Shown here in pieces: positions 17,379 to 26,514 of a DNA stretch of 64,000 bases. Positions within the stretch are counted from its first letter, which is position 1; the number at the start of each line of letters is the position of its first letter. The notes beneath the pieces were generated by a model that had not been told where the DNA came from, searched no databases, and saw only the letters and a program-made list of their open reading frames with translations. Source of the stretch: Brevibacterium moorei (lineage in GTDB: Bacteria; Actinomycetota; Actinomycetes; Actinomycetales; Brevibacteriaceae); assembly GCF_024580735.1 (NCBI RefSeq), contig NZ_JANIJX010000002.1, forward strand, positions 62,001-126,000, read 5' to 3'. Position numbers and translations under genes: made by a program.

Positions 17379-20300
17379 GACTGCACACCCTGGAATTGAG
17401 CGCTTTCGGGCCCTTCGCAGGACGGATTCACATCGACTTCGACCGGCTCGCCGCCGACGGACTGTTTCTCATCTCCGGTCCCACCGGCGCCGGGAAGACC
17501 TCGATCCTCGATGCGGTCTGCTATGCGCTATACGGACGCGTTCCCGGCCAGCGCAACGATGCCCACCAACTGCGCGCCCAGGCCGCGGGCCCCGACATGC
17601 CGACGACGATCACCCTGACCTTCAGCGCACGCGGTCACACCTACCGGGTCGAGCGGACTCCGGCGTATGAACGCCCAGCCAAGCGGGGCAACCGGATGAC
17701 CGTGCAGCGCGCCCAGGCGTTCCTCAGCGAATTGCGCGGCGACGGTCCCGCCGGCCTGACCCGGACCAATCAGGAGACCTCGCAGACCATCCAGAACCTC
17801 ATCGGCCTCAATGCCGAACAGTTCACCAAGATCATCATGCTGCCGCAGGGACAGTTCGCACAGTTCCTCAAGGCCGGCCCACAGGAACGCGAACCGATCC
17901 TTCAGCAGTTGTTCGACACCGGCCGTTTCGCCGCTGTCGAACGCATTCTGTCTGCCGACGCGACCGCGGCGCGCCGCGAGATCGGCACGATCTCGGCCAC
18001 CCGGACGCACACAATGGCACGGGCATTGGAGATCGCGGGCCTGCCCGGCGATGCCATCGCCATTCCGGACCATCCGACCTTGGCCGAAGTCTCACTTGCG
18101 CTGTCCGTGGCCCGAATCCAGACCCAGGAGGAGTCCTGGGCTGCCGCTGAGATACTCGCACTGGCCCAACAGGAGGTGACCGTGGCCGCCGGTCGGGTCG
18201 AACGGGCACAACAGGCCATCGACCGACGCGCCCTGGCCGATCGGATTCGCTCACTCCAGACCGCAGTCGACGCCGGTGCCGCCGACCTGCATTCGAGCCG
18301 CACTGAACTTGCACGTCTGCGCCGGGCCCGGGAGCTCACGAGCCTGGCCGAGGAGTCCAGCAGACGCCAGGCCACGGTCAGGGAGCTCGACGCCGCCGCC
18401 GGACGCGCCGCGCAGGCCCTGCAAGAGGTAGCGAACAGACTGGGTCTTCCGGAGTCGGCAGAGCTCCCCCATACCCTCCTCGAATCCCGATTGGCGCTGC
18501 GCGATGCCGCAGACAGGCTGGCCGAAGGCCTGGGCCGGCGCGCCGAGCTCCTGGCCAGAGTCGACCGACTCACCGCAGACGTGGCGTCTGCCCACGAAAC
18601 CGCCGACGCCGCCTCCTCTGCGCTGGCCGAACACATAGAGCGCGTGAACAGCACGACCGCCGCACTGATTCCCCCCGAACGCCTCGAAACACTTCGCGGC
18701 AGGGTCGCCGAGGCTACCCGGCGTCGCACTGCGGTACGGGAGGCCTGTGCAGAGCTCGAACGCACCTCGGCCGAACTCCTCAGGACCCAGAACGACCTCG
18801 ACCGTGCGCAGCACCGCGCGGAAGACGACCGAAGTGCCTTCGAACGGACCCGAAACCTGCGCCTGGCCGGGTTCGCCGCTGAACTCGCAGCCCAATTGCA
18901 GGACGGTGCGGCCTGCCCGGTCTGTGGATCGGAGGAACACCCTGCGCCGGCCGGTACCGCACCAGATGCCGTGACCCGCGCAGATGAAGAGGCCGCGGCC
19001 ACCCGCTGGACCCAGGCCGAGTCCCACCTGCAGGACGTCAGGATCGCATTGGGCGAGGCCCGAGACGCCCATACCGCTGCGCGGACCCGCGCGGAGGCAC
19101 TGGGCGGCGTCGATGAGGAATCCGCAGCAGCGGAACTAGCAGAGGTCACAGCCCATCTGCGGGAACTCGAGGCCGGCGCCCAGGACCGGGTACGGGCCGC
19201 GTCCGCCGCTGAAGCGAGCCGACAGGAGGCACAGACGCACGCCACAACCTGCCGGCGGCGAGCCGACGCCTTGCAGGATCAGCTCACCCACGCCAGCGCG
19301 GACCTCGCTGCCCTCGCGACGGCCTCTCTCCTGCCGGAGGAGGAAACGCTGGCCGCCGCCGGCCTGACCGCTCCACGGGAACCGGAGGCGGCGCAGATCC
19401 TGGCAGCCGACTGTGCCGAGCTGGTCGAGGCCACACGTCGGGCCCAGCTGGCCGCGGGCGAAGCCGCAGCCGCCCTGGCAGTCTCCCAGGACACCAGTGA
19501 GCGCTTCGCCGCACTCCTATCCGACTCCCCGTTCGCCGATCCCGAAGAACTGGCACGGGCCGCCACCGGAGACGAGTCCGCACTGGCCTCCCGAATCCGG
19601 GCCCACGAGGATGCCGCCTCCCGACTCGCGCAGTTGCGTGAGGATCCGGCAGCGCCGGCCGCACTGGCCGACTCGAGCCCGGACGAGCTCCTCACAGATC
19701 GCCGCGACGCCGCACGCCTTGGGCTCGTACGAGCCCAAGCGCAGCAGAGCGCTGCGGCGGAGCGATTCACCCTCGCCCGACATGCGGCCACGGAACTGGC
19801 CGAGCAGGGCACCGCCCACGCCCGCCGTGCCACCGCACAGGACGCCCGCATGTCCCAGCTGGCCACCAGGGTGCGCCTGGCGGAGACGGTCAGCGCCACC
19901 GGTGCCGACAACCTCAAACGGATGCCGCTGACCTCGTACGCCCTGCTGGCACTGTTCATCGATGTCACGCGCAACGCCTCACAGCGCCTGACGACCATGA
20001 GCCGGGGCCGCTACCGCCTGGTCCATGACGACGGGCTGCACAAACGGGAGAAACGTGCCGGGCTCGGACTATTGGTAGAGGACTCCTTCACCCAGACGCT
20101 GCGCGATACCCGCACGCTCTCCGGCGGAGAGAGCTTCATGGCGGCACTCGCCCTCGCCCTGGGCCTGGCGGACACCGTGGCGGCGCAACGCGGTGGAATC
20201 GACTTGGACACCCTCTTCATCGACGAGGGCTTCGGATCCTTGGACCCCGATGCGCTGGCAGAGGTCCTGGCGGTGCTCGACGAACTGAGGGAGGGCGGCC

Positions 20301-20416
20301 GGACCATCGGAATCATCTCCCATGTGCAGGCGATTCACGATGTAGTTCCGAACACGTTGACGGTAGTCCCATCCCCCACGGGTTCGACTATTACAACGCA
20401 TTCGGCTCTCCGGTAG
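17375..20416 (+). CDS. sbcC: DNA repair ATPase subunit SbcC (Rad50-like)
   Basis: This 1013-residue SMC-like ATPase starts at the ATG that overlaps the sbcD stop. Walker A (ISGPTGAGKTSILD) is near residue 36. A long Ala/Glu/Arg-rich coiled coil is broken near residue 514 by the zinc hook CPVCG, which dimerises partner molecules. The C-terminal half has the signature LSGGESFMAALALALG and Walker B DTLFIDEGFGSLD. SbcC tethers DNA ends and controls the SbcD nuclease. Length is normal. Confidence 0.96.
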   Translation: MRLHTLELSAFGPFAGRIHIDFDRLAADGLFLISGPTGAGKTSILDAVCYALYGRVPGQRNDAHQLRAQAAGPDMPTTITLTFSARGHTYRVERTPAYERPAKRGNRMTVQRAQAFLSELRGDGPAGLTRTNQETSQTIQNLIGLNAEQFTKIIMLPQGQFAQFLKAGPQEREPILQQLFDTGRFAAVERILSADATAARREIGTISATRTHTMARALEIAGLPGDAIAIPDHPTLAEVSLALSVARIQTQEESWAAAEILALAQQEVTVAAGRVERAQQAIDRRALADRIRSLQTAVDAGAADLHSSRTELARLRRARELTSLAEESSRRQATVRELDAAAGRAAQALQEVANRLGLPESAELPHTLLESRLALRDAADRLAEGLGRRAELLARVDRLTADVASAHETADAASSALAEHIERVNSTTAALIPPERLETLRGRVAEATRRRTAVREACAELERTSAELLRTQNDLDRAQHRAEDDRSAFERTRNLRLAGFAAELAAQLQDGAACPVCGSEEHPAPAGTAPDAVTRADEEAAATRWTQAESHLQDVRIALGEARDAHTAARTRAEALGGVDEESAAAELAEVTAHLRELEAGAQDRVRAASAAEASRQEAQTHATTCRRRADALQDQLTHASADLAALATASLLPEEETLAAAGLTAPREPEAAQILAADCAELVEATRRAQLAAGEAAAALAVSQDTSERFAALLSDSPFADPEELARAATGDESALASRIRAHEDAASRLAQLREDPAAPAALADSSPDELLTDRRDAARLGLVRAQAQQSAAAERFTLARHAATELAEQGTAHARRATAQDARMSQLATRVRLAETVSATGADNLKRMPLTSYALLALFIDVTRNASQRLTTMSRGRYRLVHDDGLHKREKRAGLGLLVEDSFTQTLRDTRTLSGGESFMAALALALGLADTVAAQRGGIDLDTLFIDEGFGSLDPDALAEVLAVLDELREGGRTIGIISHVQAIHDVVPNTLTVVPSPTGSTITTHSALR

Positions 20417-20450
20417 GCGCGGGATGAAGAAATCACCCCGGTCGGTGCGA

Positions 20451-20463
20451 TAACGTTAAGGTT
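20451..20463 (+). promoter_or_regulatory. Leaderless promoter -10 (TAACGT) for the ParA-like gene
   Basis: TAACGT at 20451-20456 is followed after 7 nt by GTG at 20464. No ribosome site is present. Confidence 0.55.
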
Positions 20464-21738
20464 GTGATCGTCCTCAGTGTTTCAAGTCTAAAAGGCGGAG
20501 TGGGCAAGACCTCGGTCACCTTGGGTCTCGCATCGGCCGCGTACAGCCGTGGGGTTCCGACCCTGATCGTCGATATGGATCCGCAGGCGGATGTATCCAC
20601 GGGTCTTGATATTCCCGTGCAGACCCCGCTCGACGTCGCGGACGTCCTCGCCGCGCCCAAATCCAAGCTGCTCGGTGATGCGCTGGTACCCAGCGGGTGG
20701 ACCGACAAGCGCGGACGCGTCGACGTCATCCCCGGTTCTCCACGGGCTGCGGAGTTCGACCGGCCCTCGCTCTCCGACCGCTACCTGCGCAAACTCCGGG
20801 AGGCGCTGAGCCGAATCGCCCAGGACTACCGCCTGGTCATCATCGACACGCCGCCCTCCCTCAACGGACTGACCCGGGCGTCCTGGGCTGCCAGCCAGCG
20901 CGTCCTCATCGTCACCGAGCCGGGGCTGTTCTCCGTTGCCGCCGCCGACCGGGCACTGCGGGCCGTCGACGAATTACGCCGCCACTCCTCTGCTACCGTC
21001 CAGCCATTGGGCATCGCAGTGAACCGGGTGCGGCCCAACTCACGTGAGCACCAGTACAGGGTCAATGAATTGCGCGAGATGTTCGGTCCCCTTGTGCTCT
21101 CCCCTGCTCTGCCCGAGCGCACGGTCCTCCAACAGGCCCAGGGCTCTGCCCGCCCGATCCATGCCTGGCCGGGGCGCCCGGCCGCCGAACTGGCCACCGC
21201 ATTCGACCAGATCCTCGACCGTACGCTACGTGCCGAGAGCATCCGCGGGTCCGAGGACCGGGAGCGGACACGGTCCGCGCAGGCACCGACGGTACCCGCC
21301 GAGCCGAACGCGGTCACAGACGCAGGCGCACAACCCACCGGCCAGACGCCGGCCCCGGAGTCGGAACCCCCGACCCACGAGGACGCGTTCCTCATCGCAC
21401 TCGAACGGCGGGCAGCCGAGAAGACCGGCGCCTCCGCGAACTCGGTGAAGACACCGGTCAAACCGGACATTCCGCCGACTTTCACGGCGCAGAGTCCCAC
21501 AATCGCTGCGCCCGCCGTGCCCAGCAGTCCGCCGCAGCAGATCTCCCCTGCTCCGCAGACCGCCGCACCGGCAGCGGCTGCACCCAGTCGGCCCGATCGC
21601 GCCCCGTCCGCAGATGCCGCTGGTGAACCGAGTCTCCGCCGCCCGCGCGGTAATGACCGCCGGCCCCTGGACCAGCCCGATTCCCCCGCGGACACGCCCT
21701 CCGAAGGCGAACGAAAGCCCCGCCGACCCCGGCACTGA
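20464..21738 (+). CDS. Orphan ParA/MinD-family ATPase with a disordered C-terminal tail
   Basis: This 424-residue protein has an N-terminal ParA-type ATPase domain (about 1-250). The deviant Walker A is KGGVGKTS (about 11-18), followed by IVDMDPQADVS and the switch region VIIDTPPSL. The last 170 residues are rich in Pro, Ala, Ser, Thr and charged residues and look disordered. There is no parB, parS-like repeat or replication gene nearby, so it is not the chromosome-segregation ParA of the oriC region. Positioning of a protein complex or plasmid-like partitioning are possible. The start is a leaderless GTG. Confidence 0.85.
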   Translation: MIVLSVSSLKGGVGKTSVTLGLASAAYSRGVPTLIVDMDPQADVSTGLDIPVQTPLDVADVLAAPKSKLLGDALVPSGWTDKRGRVDVIPGSPRAAEFDRPSLSDRYLRKLREALSRIAQDYRLVIIDTPPSLNGLTRASWAASQRVLIVTEPGLFSVAAADRALRAVDELRRHSSATVQPLGIAVNRVRPNSREHQYRVNELREMFGPLVLSPALPERTVLQQAQGSARPIHAWPGRPAAELATAFDQILDRTLRAESIRGSEDRERTRSAQAPTVPAEPNAVTDAGAQPTGQTPAPESEPPTHEDAFLIALERRAAEKTGASANSVKTPVKPDIPPTFTAQSPTIAAPAVPSSPPQQISPAPQTAAPAAAAPSRPDRAPSADAAGEPSLRRPRGNDRRPLDQPDSPADTPSEGERKPRRPRH

Positions 21739-21766
21739 CCCACCCCGCCAGGGGCAGCATTGCGCT

Positions 21767-21817
21767 GGACCCTGCCGACACCACCGATCATCTCGGTGAT
21801 GTTGGCAGGGTCCTTTT
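21767..21817 (+). terminator. Rho-independent terminator after the ParA-like gene
   Basis: A stem with 10-bp outer arms (21767-21776 and 21804-21813), extended inward by imperfect pairing, is followed by TTTT. Confidence 0.85.
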
Positions 21818-21926
21818 GTCGTCTTACCCTCTCGGCTTGCATTTCCGGGCCGGGCACCGACTCTGCCATCAAGGGGAACCAGAACGATCCGTTGTGGGCG
21901 CGCAGTTTGTGAGCCGGAAACGAAAA

Positions 21927-21970
21927 ACGCCCGTGGGGCGGACACCCTCAGGTGTCCGCCCCACGGGCGT
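21927..21970 (-). terminator. Rho-independent terminator of the ctaE-qcrCAB operon
   Basis: A perfect 20-bp stem (21927-21946 and 21951-21970) with a 4-nt loop is followed by a T run on the minus strand. It starts 17 nt past the qcrB stop. Confidence 0.9.
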
Positions 21971-21986
21971 GTGCCTTACTGCCGGC

Positions 21987-23615
21987 TCAGTGCTCCAGCT
22001 CGCCGGTGGAACCATGGCCCTCGACTGCATGGGCCGCGTGGGCCTCATCCAGTTCGGCCTTGGTCACCGGTTCGACACGGTCCTCGTAGAAGAACTTCGA
22101 CAGGGCCGCGCGAGCCTTCTCCGCACCCGAGACCTTGCCCCTGGCATCCGGCTGCGCCGGAACATAGGACGGGGTCTGGAATGCGGTCAGGCGCCAGCGT
22201 TCGTGCTCGTCCAGGGGCTTGTGGCGTTCCTGGTACTCACCGTGGGGCAGACGGATGATCTCGCCGGATTCGAACCCGTGCAGAGCGATCTCCCGGTCCT
22301 TGCGCTGCAGGCCGATGCAGATCCGCTTGGTCACGATGTACCCGATCACCGGACCGACGAAGAACAGCGTCCTGAACACGTAGATCATGTCGTTCAACGA
22401 CATGTGGAAGAACACAGCGATCAAGTCGCCGGAGGCGGCAGCCCACATCGCGCAGTACCAGATGATCACGGCCACGCCCAGCGCGGTGCGCGTCGGGGCG
22501 TTGCGCGGACGGTCCAGGATGTGGTGCTCACGCCTGTCCCCGCTGATCCACGCTTCGATGAACGGCCAGACGACCATGCCGCCGAAGAGAACAGCCGCCG
22601 CCAGCAGAGCCGGGAAGATGTTCAGCGAGATCGGGTAGCCGAAGACGTAGAACTCCATCCAACCGGGCAGCAGGCGCAGGAATCCATCCATCCAGCCGAT
22701 GTACCAGTCGGGCTGGGTACCGGCGGACACTGGCGAAGGATCGTAGGGACCGTAGTTCCAGATCGGGTTGATCGTGAACAGCCCGGCCATCGCCGAGAGC
22801 AGGCCGAAGATCATGAAGAAGAAGCCACCGCCCTTGGCCGCGAAGGTCGGCAGGACGGGCTCGCCGACCACGTTCTTCTCCGTGTGCCCGGCACCGGGCC
22901 ACTGCGTGTGCTTGTGGATGACCACGAACATCAGGTGCACGCCGATCAGGGCGATCAGCAGTGCCGGGACGATCATGATGTGCACGGAGTACAGGCGCGA
23001 GACGATATCGGTGCCGGGGAACTCACCGCCGAACAGGAAGAACGACAGGTAGGTGCCGATCAGCGGGATGGACTTCAGCAGACCGTCGATGATCCGCAGG
23101 CCATTGCCCGAGAGCAGATCGTCGGGCAGGGAGTAGCCGGTGAAGCCGGCGGCCATACCCATGGCGACCAGGCCCACGCCGACGATCCAGTTGACCTCGC
23201 GCGGCTTGCGGTAGGCGCCCGTGAAGAAGATGCGCAGAGCGTGGATGCTCAGTGCCGCCATGAACAGCAGGGCAGCCCAGTGGTGGATCTGGCGCAGGAA
23301 CAGGCCGCCGCGGACCTCGAAGGAGATGTAGAGGGTCGAAGCGTATGCCTCGGATACCTCGACGCCCTTCAACGGAGTCCACGGACCCTCGTAGTGCGTC
23401 TCCCCCATCGCCGGATGGAACCACAGCGTCAGGAAGGTCCCGGAGAGGACCAGCACGATGAAGCTGTACAGGGCGACCTCGCCCAGCATGAACGACCAGT
23501 GGGCCGGGAAGATCTTACGGCCGAACTCCTTGACGGCCGCGGAGGCCCCGGTTCGTTCCTCGATCCACTTCGAGGTGGCGGCGAGAGCCGGGGGTGCGTT
23601 GAGATCGGTACTCAT
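21987..23615 (-). CDS. qcrB: Cytochrome bcc complex, cytochrome b subunit QcrB
   Basis: This 542-residue integral membrane subunit of the actinobacterial menaquinol:cytochrome c reductase carries two b hemes and both quinone sites. It has eight or more hydrophobic segments, the heme-ligand helices (for example FMAALSIHALRIFFTGAYRKPREVNW), and the PDW-containing Qo loop (TQPDWYIGW, the actinobacterial form of PEW). A long C-terminal extension (about 100 residues) is typical of the group. It overlaps qcrA by 4 nt. Confidence 0.97.
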   Translation of the reverse strand: MSTDLNAPPALAATSKWIEERTGASAAVKEFGRKIFPAHWSFMLGEVALYSFIVLVLSGTFLTLWFHPAMGETHYEGPWTPLKGVEVSEAYASTLYISFEVRGGLFLRQIHHWAALLFMAALSIHALRIFFTGAYRKPREVNWIVGVGLVAMGMAAGFTGYSLPDDLLSGNGLRIIDGLLKSIPLIGTYLSFFLFGGEFPGTDIVSRLYSVHIMIVPALLIALIGVHLMFVVIHKHTQWPGAGHTEKNVVGEPVLPTFAAKGGGFFFMIFGLLSAMAGLFTINPIWNYGPYDPSPVSAGTQPDWYIGWMDGFLRLLPGWMEFYVFGYPISLNIFPALLAAAVLFGGMVVWPFIEAWISGDRREHHILDRPRNAPTRTALGVAVIIWYCAMWAAASGDLIAVFFHMSLNDMIYVFRTLFFVGPVIGYIVTKRICIGLQRKDREIALHGFESGEIIRLPHGEYQERHKPLDEHERWRLTAFQTPSYVPAQPDARGKVSGAEKARAALSKFFYEDRVEPVTKAELDEAHAAHAVEGHGSTGELEH

Positions 23616-24658
23616 CGAGATTCAGTCTCCCTCGTGTGAACCTCCCAGAAGGACGGGCCGACGGGCTCGGTGAAGTCGCGCTGGGCGACAAGGTAGCCGT
23701 CGGAATCGACCTTGATCGGGAGCTGCGGAAGCGGACGCTTGGCCGGCCCGAAGATGACCTTGCAGTGATTGGTCACGTCGAAGGTCGACTGGTGGCACGG
23801 GCACAGCAGATGGTGCGTCTGGTGCTCGTACAGGGCCACGGGGCAACCCACGTGCGTGCAGATCTTGGAGTAGGCGACGATGCCGTCGACCTGCCAGCTC
23901 TCACGCTCGGGCTTGGTATTCAGCTGTTCGGGATCCACCCGCATCAGCAGAACAGCGGCCTTGGCCTTCTCATTCAGCGGGTCCTCCGACTTGTTCATTC
24001 CCTCGGGGATCACGTGGAAGGCGGAACCGATCGTGACATCGGAGGCCTTGATCGGGGTCTCCACCGACGGCACGCCGCCGGTGTCCTTGCACAGGCGAAC
24101 GCCCGGGCCCCACAGGGTCTCGAACATCTTGTTACCGGGCAGCGGGCCCAGATCGCGCAGCACCAGGATCGCGGGCAGAGGCGCGATGGCCACGGCGGCG
24201 ATGAGCATATTGCGGATCAGCGGACGACGGGCGATGCCCGATTCGTTCTTGGCCTGGTTGAAGATCTCGATGGCGATTGCCTGATCCTCTTCCGAGCCCG
24301 GGATGCTGTGGCGATCCTCCGACACCTCGGCGTCGGTGATCAGGGTCTTGGCCCACAGGATGATGCCGATACCGATGCTGAACAGCGCGACCGTCAGGCC
24401 GATGCCCAGCATGGTGTTCTGCATGCGGACAGAGCCGATCTGTCCGTCAAGCGGGAACAGGAAGTACGACACGATGAACCAGATGGTGCCGACCATGGAC
24501 AGAAGGAACCAGGCCGCAATCTGGCGTTCAGCCACCTTCTCGGCAGCCGGTTCGACGTCTGTGATGCGCGGTTTGTGCTCGGGGAGACCGGGGTTTTCGA
24601 ACCCGTTCACCACTTCGAGCTCACCGGCCGTGGAACCTGAATGCTGATTCGAGCTCAT
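23612..24658 (-). CDS. qcrA: Cytochrome bcc complex, Rieske Fe-S subunit QcrA
   Basis: This 348-residue protein has three N-terminal membrane segments (the actinobacterial form; most Rieske subunits have one) and a C-terminal Rieske domain. Cluster ligands are in CTHVGC and CPCHQS, including the two cysteines of the internal disulfide. It passes electrons from menaquinol to QcrC. The cluster presumably comes from the Suf system at the left of the window. It lies 47 nt after qcrC. Confidence 0.97.
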   Translation of the reverse strand: MSSNQHSGSTAGELEVVNGFENPGLPEHKPRITDVEPAAEKVAERQIAAWFLLSMVGTIWFIVSYFLFPLDGQIGSVRMQNTMLGIGLTVALFSIGIGIILWAKTLITDAEVSEDRHSIPGSEEDQAIAIEIFNQAKNESGIARRPLIRNMLIAAVAIAPLPAILVLRDLGPLPGNKMFETLWGPGVRLCKDTGGVPSVETPIKASDVTIGSAFHVIPEGMNKSEDPLNEKAKAAVLLMRVDPEQLNTKPERESWQVDGIVAYSKICTHVGCPVALYEHQTHHLLCPCHQSTFDVTNHCKVIFGPAKRPLPQLPIKVDSDGYLVAQRDFTEPVGPSFWEVHTRETESR

Positions 24659-24705
24659 TCGCTTCCTCGTTTAGTGATCGTTGTGGATAGAGACTTCTGG
24701 GGCAT

Positions 24706-25491
24706 TTACTTCGACCGAGCCGTAAGCCAGACGGTGATGCCGATGACAGCGGCCAGACCGAAGAACCAGACGAACAGGCCTTCTGCGACGGGGCCCAGGG
24801 CACCGAGCTTGAAACCACCGGGCGACGGGGTTTCGGAGACCGTGCGGACGTAGGAGATCACGTCGCGCTTCTGTTCGGGGGTGAGATTGGCGTCGTTGAA
24901 GATCGGCATGTTCTGGGGACCGGTCTGCATCGCCTCGTACAGGTGCTTTTCGCTGACCTGCTGCAGATTCGGGGCGTACTTGCCACGCGTCAGGGCACCA
25001 CCGGCGCCGACGACGTTGTGGCACATGGCGCAGTTGGTGCGGAACAGACCGCCACCGGCGGCCGCGTCACCCTTGGAGGCATCGAGGTATTCCGAGTCCG
25101 GAATCGACGGGCCGGGGCCCAGCGAGGCGACGTAGGCGGACAGCTGCTTGATCTGGTCGTCGCTGAACTGCGCCTTCTTCACGGGCGCCTGTGGGCCCGA
25201 TGCCTGCAGCGGCATACGTCCGGTGCCGACCTGGAAGTCGACGGCCGAGGCTCCGACGCCAATCAGGCTGGGCCCGTTGGGAGTGCCCTGGGCACCAGCG
25301 CCATGGCAGGTCGCACAGTTGGACACGAACAGCTTCTTGCCGCCGTCGATATCGGAGGCCGAGTACTCTTCGGCCTTTGCCGTGCTGCTGGTCGTGAACA
25401 GGGCGTAAGCACCGCCCGTGAGCATCAGACCCATGAGGAGCAGCACGAGCAGAGCCATCGGGTGGCGTCGCCGTTGTGAAAGAAACTTCAC
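24706..25491 (-). CDS. qcrC: Cytochrome bcc complex, diheme cytochrome c subunit QcrC
   Basis: This 261-residue membrane-anchored cytochrome has two c-type heme sites: CATCH (Cys59, Cys62, His63) and CAMCH (Cys154, Cys157, His158). An N-terminal signal-anchor (about 11-33) follows a basic start, and a C-terminal membrane helix (about 235-255) ends the protein. Diheme QcrC links bcc directly to the aa3 oxidase in actinobacteria, replacing soluble cytochrome c. AAAGGA precedes its GTG start. Confidence 0.97.
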   Translation of the reverse strand: MKFLSQRRRHPMALLVLLLMGLMLTGGAYALFTTSSTAKAEEYSASDIDGGKKLFVSNCATCHGAGAQGTPNGPSLIGVGASAVDFQVGTGRMPLQASGPQAPVKKAQFSDDQIKQLSAYVASLGPGPSIPDSEYLDASKGDAAAGGGLFRTNCAMCHNVVGAGGALTRGKYAPNLQQVSEKHLYEAMQTGPQNMPIFNDANLTPEQKRDVISYVRTVSETPSPGGFKLGALGPVAEGLFVWFFGLAAVIGITVWLTARSK

Positions 25492-25539
25492 GAGTTTGTC
25501 CTTTTCATTACTGGAAATACGTACGGTCGGAGCCGGTGG

Positions 25540-26178
25540 CTACTTCAGCAGGTAGATGACGCTGAACAGACCGATCCAGACAACGTCGACGAAGTGCCAG
25601 TAGTACGACATGCAGATGGCGAACGTCGCCTCACGATGACCGAACTTCTTGGCACCGTAGGCGCGGCCGATCACCAACAGGAAGGCGAACAGGCCGGCGG
25701 TCACGTGCAGGCCGTGGAAGCCCGTGGTCAGGTAGAAGACGGACCCGTAGGCATCGGAGTTGATCGCAATACCCTCGGAGACCATGTTCGCGTATTCCAG
25801 CACCTGGCCTGACACGAAGATCGCACCCAGGATGAAGGACAGGAAGTACCACTCGACCATGCCCCAGGACCCGACATTGAGCAGCCCGCCGGTACGACGG
25901 GGCTTGAAATGCTCGGCCTTGAACACGCCCATCTGACACGTCACAGACGACACCACCAGAATGATGGTGTTCACAGTGGCGTAGGGAACCTCGAGCTTCT
26001 GGGTTTCCGTAGCCCACATCTCCGGTACGACCGACCGAATCGTGAAGTACATAGCAAAGAGCGCGGCGAAGAACATCAACTCGCTCGACAGCCAAACCAT
26101 GAACCCGACAGTGGTCGAGTTTGGCCTGTTGATCACGGGATGAACCGGCGCTGAGTGATTAGCAGTGGCAGTAGACAC
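25540..26178 (-). CDS. ctaE: Cytochrome c oxidase subunit III CtaE
   Basis: This 212-residue protein with about five membrane helices belongs to the subunit III family (motifs [29 protein letters not shown], and [15 protein letters not shown] with the conserved His). It is the first gene of the bcc operon, separated from ctaC-D-F as usual in actinobacteria. I place the start at GTG 26178 (MSTATANHS...). An upstream ATG at 26214 is in frame, but AATAAT lies 6 nt before the GTG, consistent with a leaderless start. Confidence 0.95.
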   Translation of the reverse strand: MSTATANHSAPVHPVINRPNSTTVGFMVWLSSELMFFAALFAMYFTIRSVVPEMWATETQKLEVPYATVNTIILVVSSVTCQMGVFKAEHFKPRRTGGLLNVGSWGMVEWYFLSFILGAIFVSGQVLEYANMVSEGIAINSDAYGSVFYLTTGFHGLHVTAGLFAFLLVIGRAYGAKKFGHREATFAICMSYYWHFVDVVWIGLFSVIYLLK

Positions 26179-26184
26179 AGCCCT

Positions 26185-26190
26185 ATTATT
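26185..26190 (-). promoter_or_regulatory. Candidate leaderless -10 (AATAAT) for ctaE
   Basis: On the minus strand AATAAT ends 6 nt before the GTG at 26178, within a short AT-rich stretch. This would be the promoter of the ctaE-qcrCAB operon. The rest of the 337-nt gap to trpD (26179-26514) holds no convincing gene; TACGAT at 26482-26487 may be the trpD -10. Confidence 0.4.
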
Positions 26191-26514
26191 ACTCAGTGCG
26201 CAGGCTAATTTCATCTTTCACTCAGGTTTGCGGAGCTGTTTTTCTACAACGCGTAGTGTCTTCCGCGGATTCCCGGGCTTGGCAAGCTCTGACGCGGCAG
26301 ATCGCCAGTCCCACAGGGTGACCAAGGTATCGCGAGCAGGCATCTTTAGGGCATCGGAGTATGTTCTAATTGCCGCGGCCGTGGCTGCGCCCGTTCCGGT
26401 CACACCGACGCCTGTAGCCACCGGCGGGCCCGGTCCACCGAGACAGCCAATAGGATTGCCACTGAGGGTGTCGCCGACGCCCTACGATGAGGTTTCCATT
26501 CCGAAAGGCACACC

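Noticed and set aside
26218..26421. 67-codon minus-strand reading frame between ctaE and trpD
   Set aside because: Third-codon-position GC is only about 60%, far below neighbouring genes. The start is a GTG without ribosome site or promoter, and no recognisable domain is present.
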